Of a stretch of DNA of 6,447 bases, positions 5,102-6,447 are shown one piece after another. A model generated the notes under the pieces. It was not told the origin of the DNA, searched no databases, and saw only the letters and a list, made by a program, of their open reading frames with translations. Position 1 is the stretch's first letter, and each line of letters starts with the position of its first letter. This DNA comes from Bacteroidales bacterium Bact_23 (GTDB taxonomy: Bacteria > Bacteroidota > Bacteroidia > Bacteroidales > Lentimicrobiaceae): positions 1 through 6,447 of the forward strand of contig LUZO01000482.1 in the NCBI GenBank assembly GCA_001603685.1, in the 5' to 3' direction. Both the position numbers and the translations under genes were made by a program.

Positions 5102-6316
5102 ATGATTTCGCGGCCACTTTATATTGAAGCCATAAAAGCCTTTATTGACAAGCCTCAGGTAAAGATAATCACCGGAATCAGGCGATCGGGCAAGTCAACG
5201 CTGCTGCGTTTGCTCCGCAGCGAATTCCTGTCAAGGGGGGTAAGGGAGGAGAACCTGATATCGATCAACTTCGAAAGCTTTGCCAATTATCATCTCTTAA
5301 AGGCGGAGGCGCTGTACAGCCATATCCGGGAGATTGTAAAACCTTCTTCAAGGTATTACCTTTTTCTGGACGAGATCCAGGAGGTTGAGCAGTGGGAAAA
5401 GGTAATTAATTCGTTTCTGGCGGATATGGATGTTGATATCTACCTGACCGGATCCAATTCGCATCTCCTGTCATCGGAATTGGCCACCTATCTGGCAGGC
5501 CGGTATGTTGAGATTCCGGTTTACACCTTGTCGTACCGGGAGTATCTGGATTTCAGGAACTTCTATTTTCCGGAGGAAGAAAAGACTGATCAGCGCTTTC
5601 CCCACTATCTGCGCAACGGAGGCTTCCCCGTAATTCATACCGGCGGCTACAGCGAGGAGTCGGCCTATAAGGTGATTTATGACATTTATTCATCCGTTAT
5701 CCTTCGCGATACGGTGCAGCGCTTCAAAATCAGGGATGTGGAGTTGCTGGAGCGGGTCATTAAATATGCGTTCGACAATATCGGGAATACCTTTTCGGGA
5801 AAGAGTATAGCCGATTATTTCAAAAGCCAGCAGCGGAAGGTTGACATCAACACCGTTTACAACTATCTGAATGCACTGGAAGGCGCTTATATCCTCTATC
5901 GTGTGCCCCGTTACGATATCAGGGGGAAGGAAATTCTGAAAACTCAGGAGAAGTATTATGTGAATGATATTGGCATTATATACGCCACCATGGGTTATCG
6001 CGACAGAATGATAGGTGGAATTCTGGAAAACATCGTATTTCTGGAGCTAAAAAGAAGGGGATACAGGGTGTTTGTTGGAAAGCTTGAAACTACGGAGATT
6101 GATTTTGTGGCTGAGAGGCAGGGAAAGAAGATGTATATTCAGGTGGCATATAAACTGGATAGCGATCAAACCATAAAACGCGAGTTTGGCAACCTGCTTT
6201 CAATTGATGACCAATACCCCAAATATGTCGTAACCATGGATGATTTCTGGAGAGACTCCATAGAGGGAGTAAATCATTTCTACATCAGTGATTTCCTGCT
6301 GACAGAACTTTTTTAG
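5102..6316 (+). CDS. AAA+ ATPase with C-terminal DUF4143 domain
   Basis: This is a predicted cytosolic 404-residue P-loop ATPase of the AAA_14/DUF4143 type. Walker A is GIRRSGKST (25-33), Walker B is YYLFLDEIQ (85-93), and the sensor-like LTGSNSHLL (115-123) is followed by the family's LAGRYVEIPVYTLSYREYL (131-149). The middle part, about 200-300, is helical and wHTH-like. The C-terminal part has LENIVFLELKRRGYRV (308-323), TEIDFV (331-336) and MYIQVAY (344-350), resembling a PD-(D/E)xK nuclease fold, with Asp334 and Gln347 in the expected places. Length is normal and the gene looks intact. The biological role of this large family is not established; links to stress, mobile DNA or defence have been suggested. 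It is visibly more AT-rich than the sugar genes and is bounded by repeat islands on both sides, consistent with independent acquisition. It has its own promoter and terminator. Confidence 0.88.
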   Translation: MISRPLYIEAIKAFIDKPQVKIITGIRRSGKSTLLRLLRSEFLSRGVREENLISINFESFANYHLLKAEALYSHIREIVKPSSRYYLFLDEIQEVEQWEKVINSFLADMDVDIYLTGSNSHLLSSELATYLAGRYVEIPVYTLSYREYLDFRNFYFPEEEKTDQRFPHYLRNGGFPVIHTGGYSEESAYKVIYDIYSSVILRDTVQRFKIRDVELLERVIKYAFDNIGNTFSGKSIADYFKSQQRKVDINTVYNYLNALEGAYILYRVPRYDIRGKEILKTQEKYYVNDIGIIYATMGYRDRMIGGILENIVFLELKRRGYRVFVGKLETTEIDFVAERQGKKMYIQVAYKLDSDQTIKREFGNLLSIDDQYPKYVVTMDDFWRDSIEGVNHFYISDFLLTELF

Positions 6317-6345
6317 CGGTTTAAGGAAACGGCCGTGGCTGTGGA

Positions 6346-6408
6346 AATTTGAAGATTTGAAGCACCTGACGGTACTCCGCCGCGGCGGATGAAAATTTGA
6401 GGATTTGA
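6346..6408 (+). repeat. Repeat island 4: octamers around double-hairpin copy 4
   Basis: Octamer-like AATTTGAAGATTTGAA (6346-6361), stem-loop GCACC-TGAC-GGTAC with one mismatch (6362-6375), the palindrome TCCGCCGCGGCGGA (6376-6389), then AATTTGAGGATTTGA. The order and orientation are those of 1372-1427. It lies between the ATPase stop and the terminator. Confidence 0.85.
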
Positions 6409-6410
6409 CG

Positions 6411-6443
6411 AGGCTGTCTCATAACCGAGGCGGCCTTTTTTTT
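6411..6443 (+). terminator. Intrinsic terminator after the ATPase gene
   Basis: A GGCTGTCTC / GAGGCGGCC stem (6412-6420 with 6427-6435) has nine pairs including two G-U wobbles, closes on loop ATAACC, gains a further A-T pair, and runs into eight T (6436-6443). The wobbles make it stronger as RNA read on the plus strand. It probably ends transcription from 5066. Confidence 0.8.
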
Positions 6444-6447
6444 AATC

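Noticed and set aside
6410..6447. Terminal inverted repeat of an insertion sequence (GAGGCTGTCTCATAAC resembles some IS ends)
   Set aside because: The stem, loop and eight-T tail explain the sequence fully as a terminator, and no transposase or opposite end lies in the window. Sequence to the right would settle it.

Overview
The window looks like chromosomal DNA from a member of the Bacteroidota. Every forward gene with a legible promoter has the TAnnTTTG -7 box of that phylum (TATCTTTG, TACTTTTG, TATCTTTG). There are no clear Shine-Dalgarno sites, and the gene content (exosortase-family protein, FucP-type MFS symporter, L-rhamnose/L-fucose-type mutarotase, AAA+/DUF4143 ATPase) fits. I cannot name a genus. 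Five protein genes are supported. There are no RNA genes, no CRISPR array and no transposase.

Layout: (1) 1-197, a repeat island. (2) 196-759 on the minus strand, an exosortase-family membrane protease/transpeptidase with its Cys/Arg/His residues intact. (3) 760-879, a short divergent promoter region. (4) 880-1215, a sugar mutarotase of the RhaM fold. (5) 1216-1740, a second repeat island. (6) 1742-1773, a well-formed Bacteroidota promoter abutting that island. (7) 1815-2951, a compact fusion of an HxGH nucleotidyltransferase and a fucokinase-like GHMP kinase. (8) 2994-4334, a FucP-family sugar symporter. (9) 4312-5026, a third and largest repeat island. (10) 5102-6316, an AAA+ ATPase with a DUF4143 tail. 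(11) 6346-6405, a fourth repeat island, followed by a strong intrinsic terminator at 6411-6443.

The metabolic core (880-4334) reads as uptake and activation of L-fucose or a similar deoxysugar. A symporter brings in free sugar, a mutarotase equilibrates its anomers, a GHMP kinase phosphorylates C1, and the fused nucleotidyltransferase domain could make the NDP-sugar. This is the logic of the large Bacteroides Fkp protein, but in a protein of 378 residues with an unrelated nucleotidyltransferase fold. The substrate and nucleotide are inferred, not shown.

The most unusual part is the intergenic DNA. About 1.5 kb is built from a small vocabulary of modules in a constant order and a single orientation: an octamer array (GATTTGAR), a double hairpin whose first stem shows compensatory changes between copies, a block beginning GGATATTACCTCACCC, a CTTCGACT...CAGGCACCG block, and a heptamer array (YTACYTC) in perfect 7-nt register. 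The islands start at or inside gene 3' ends, and one supplies the last codons and stop of the symporter gene. One stretch (4386-4616) has terminal inverted repeats like a non-autonomous mobile element.
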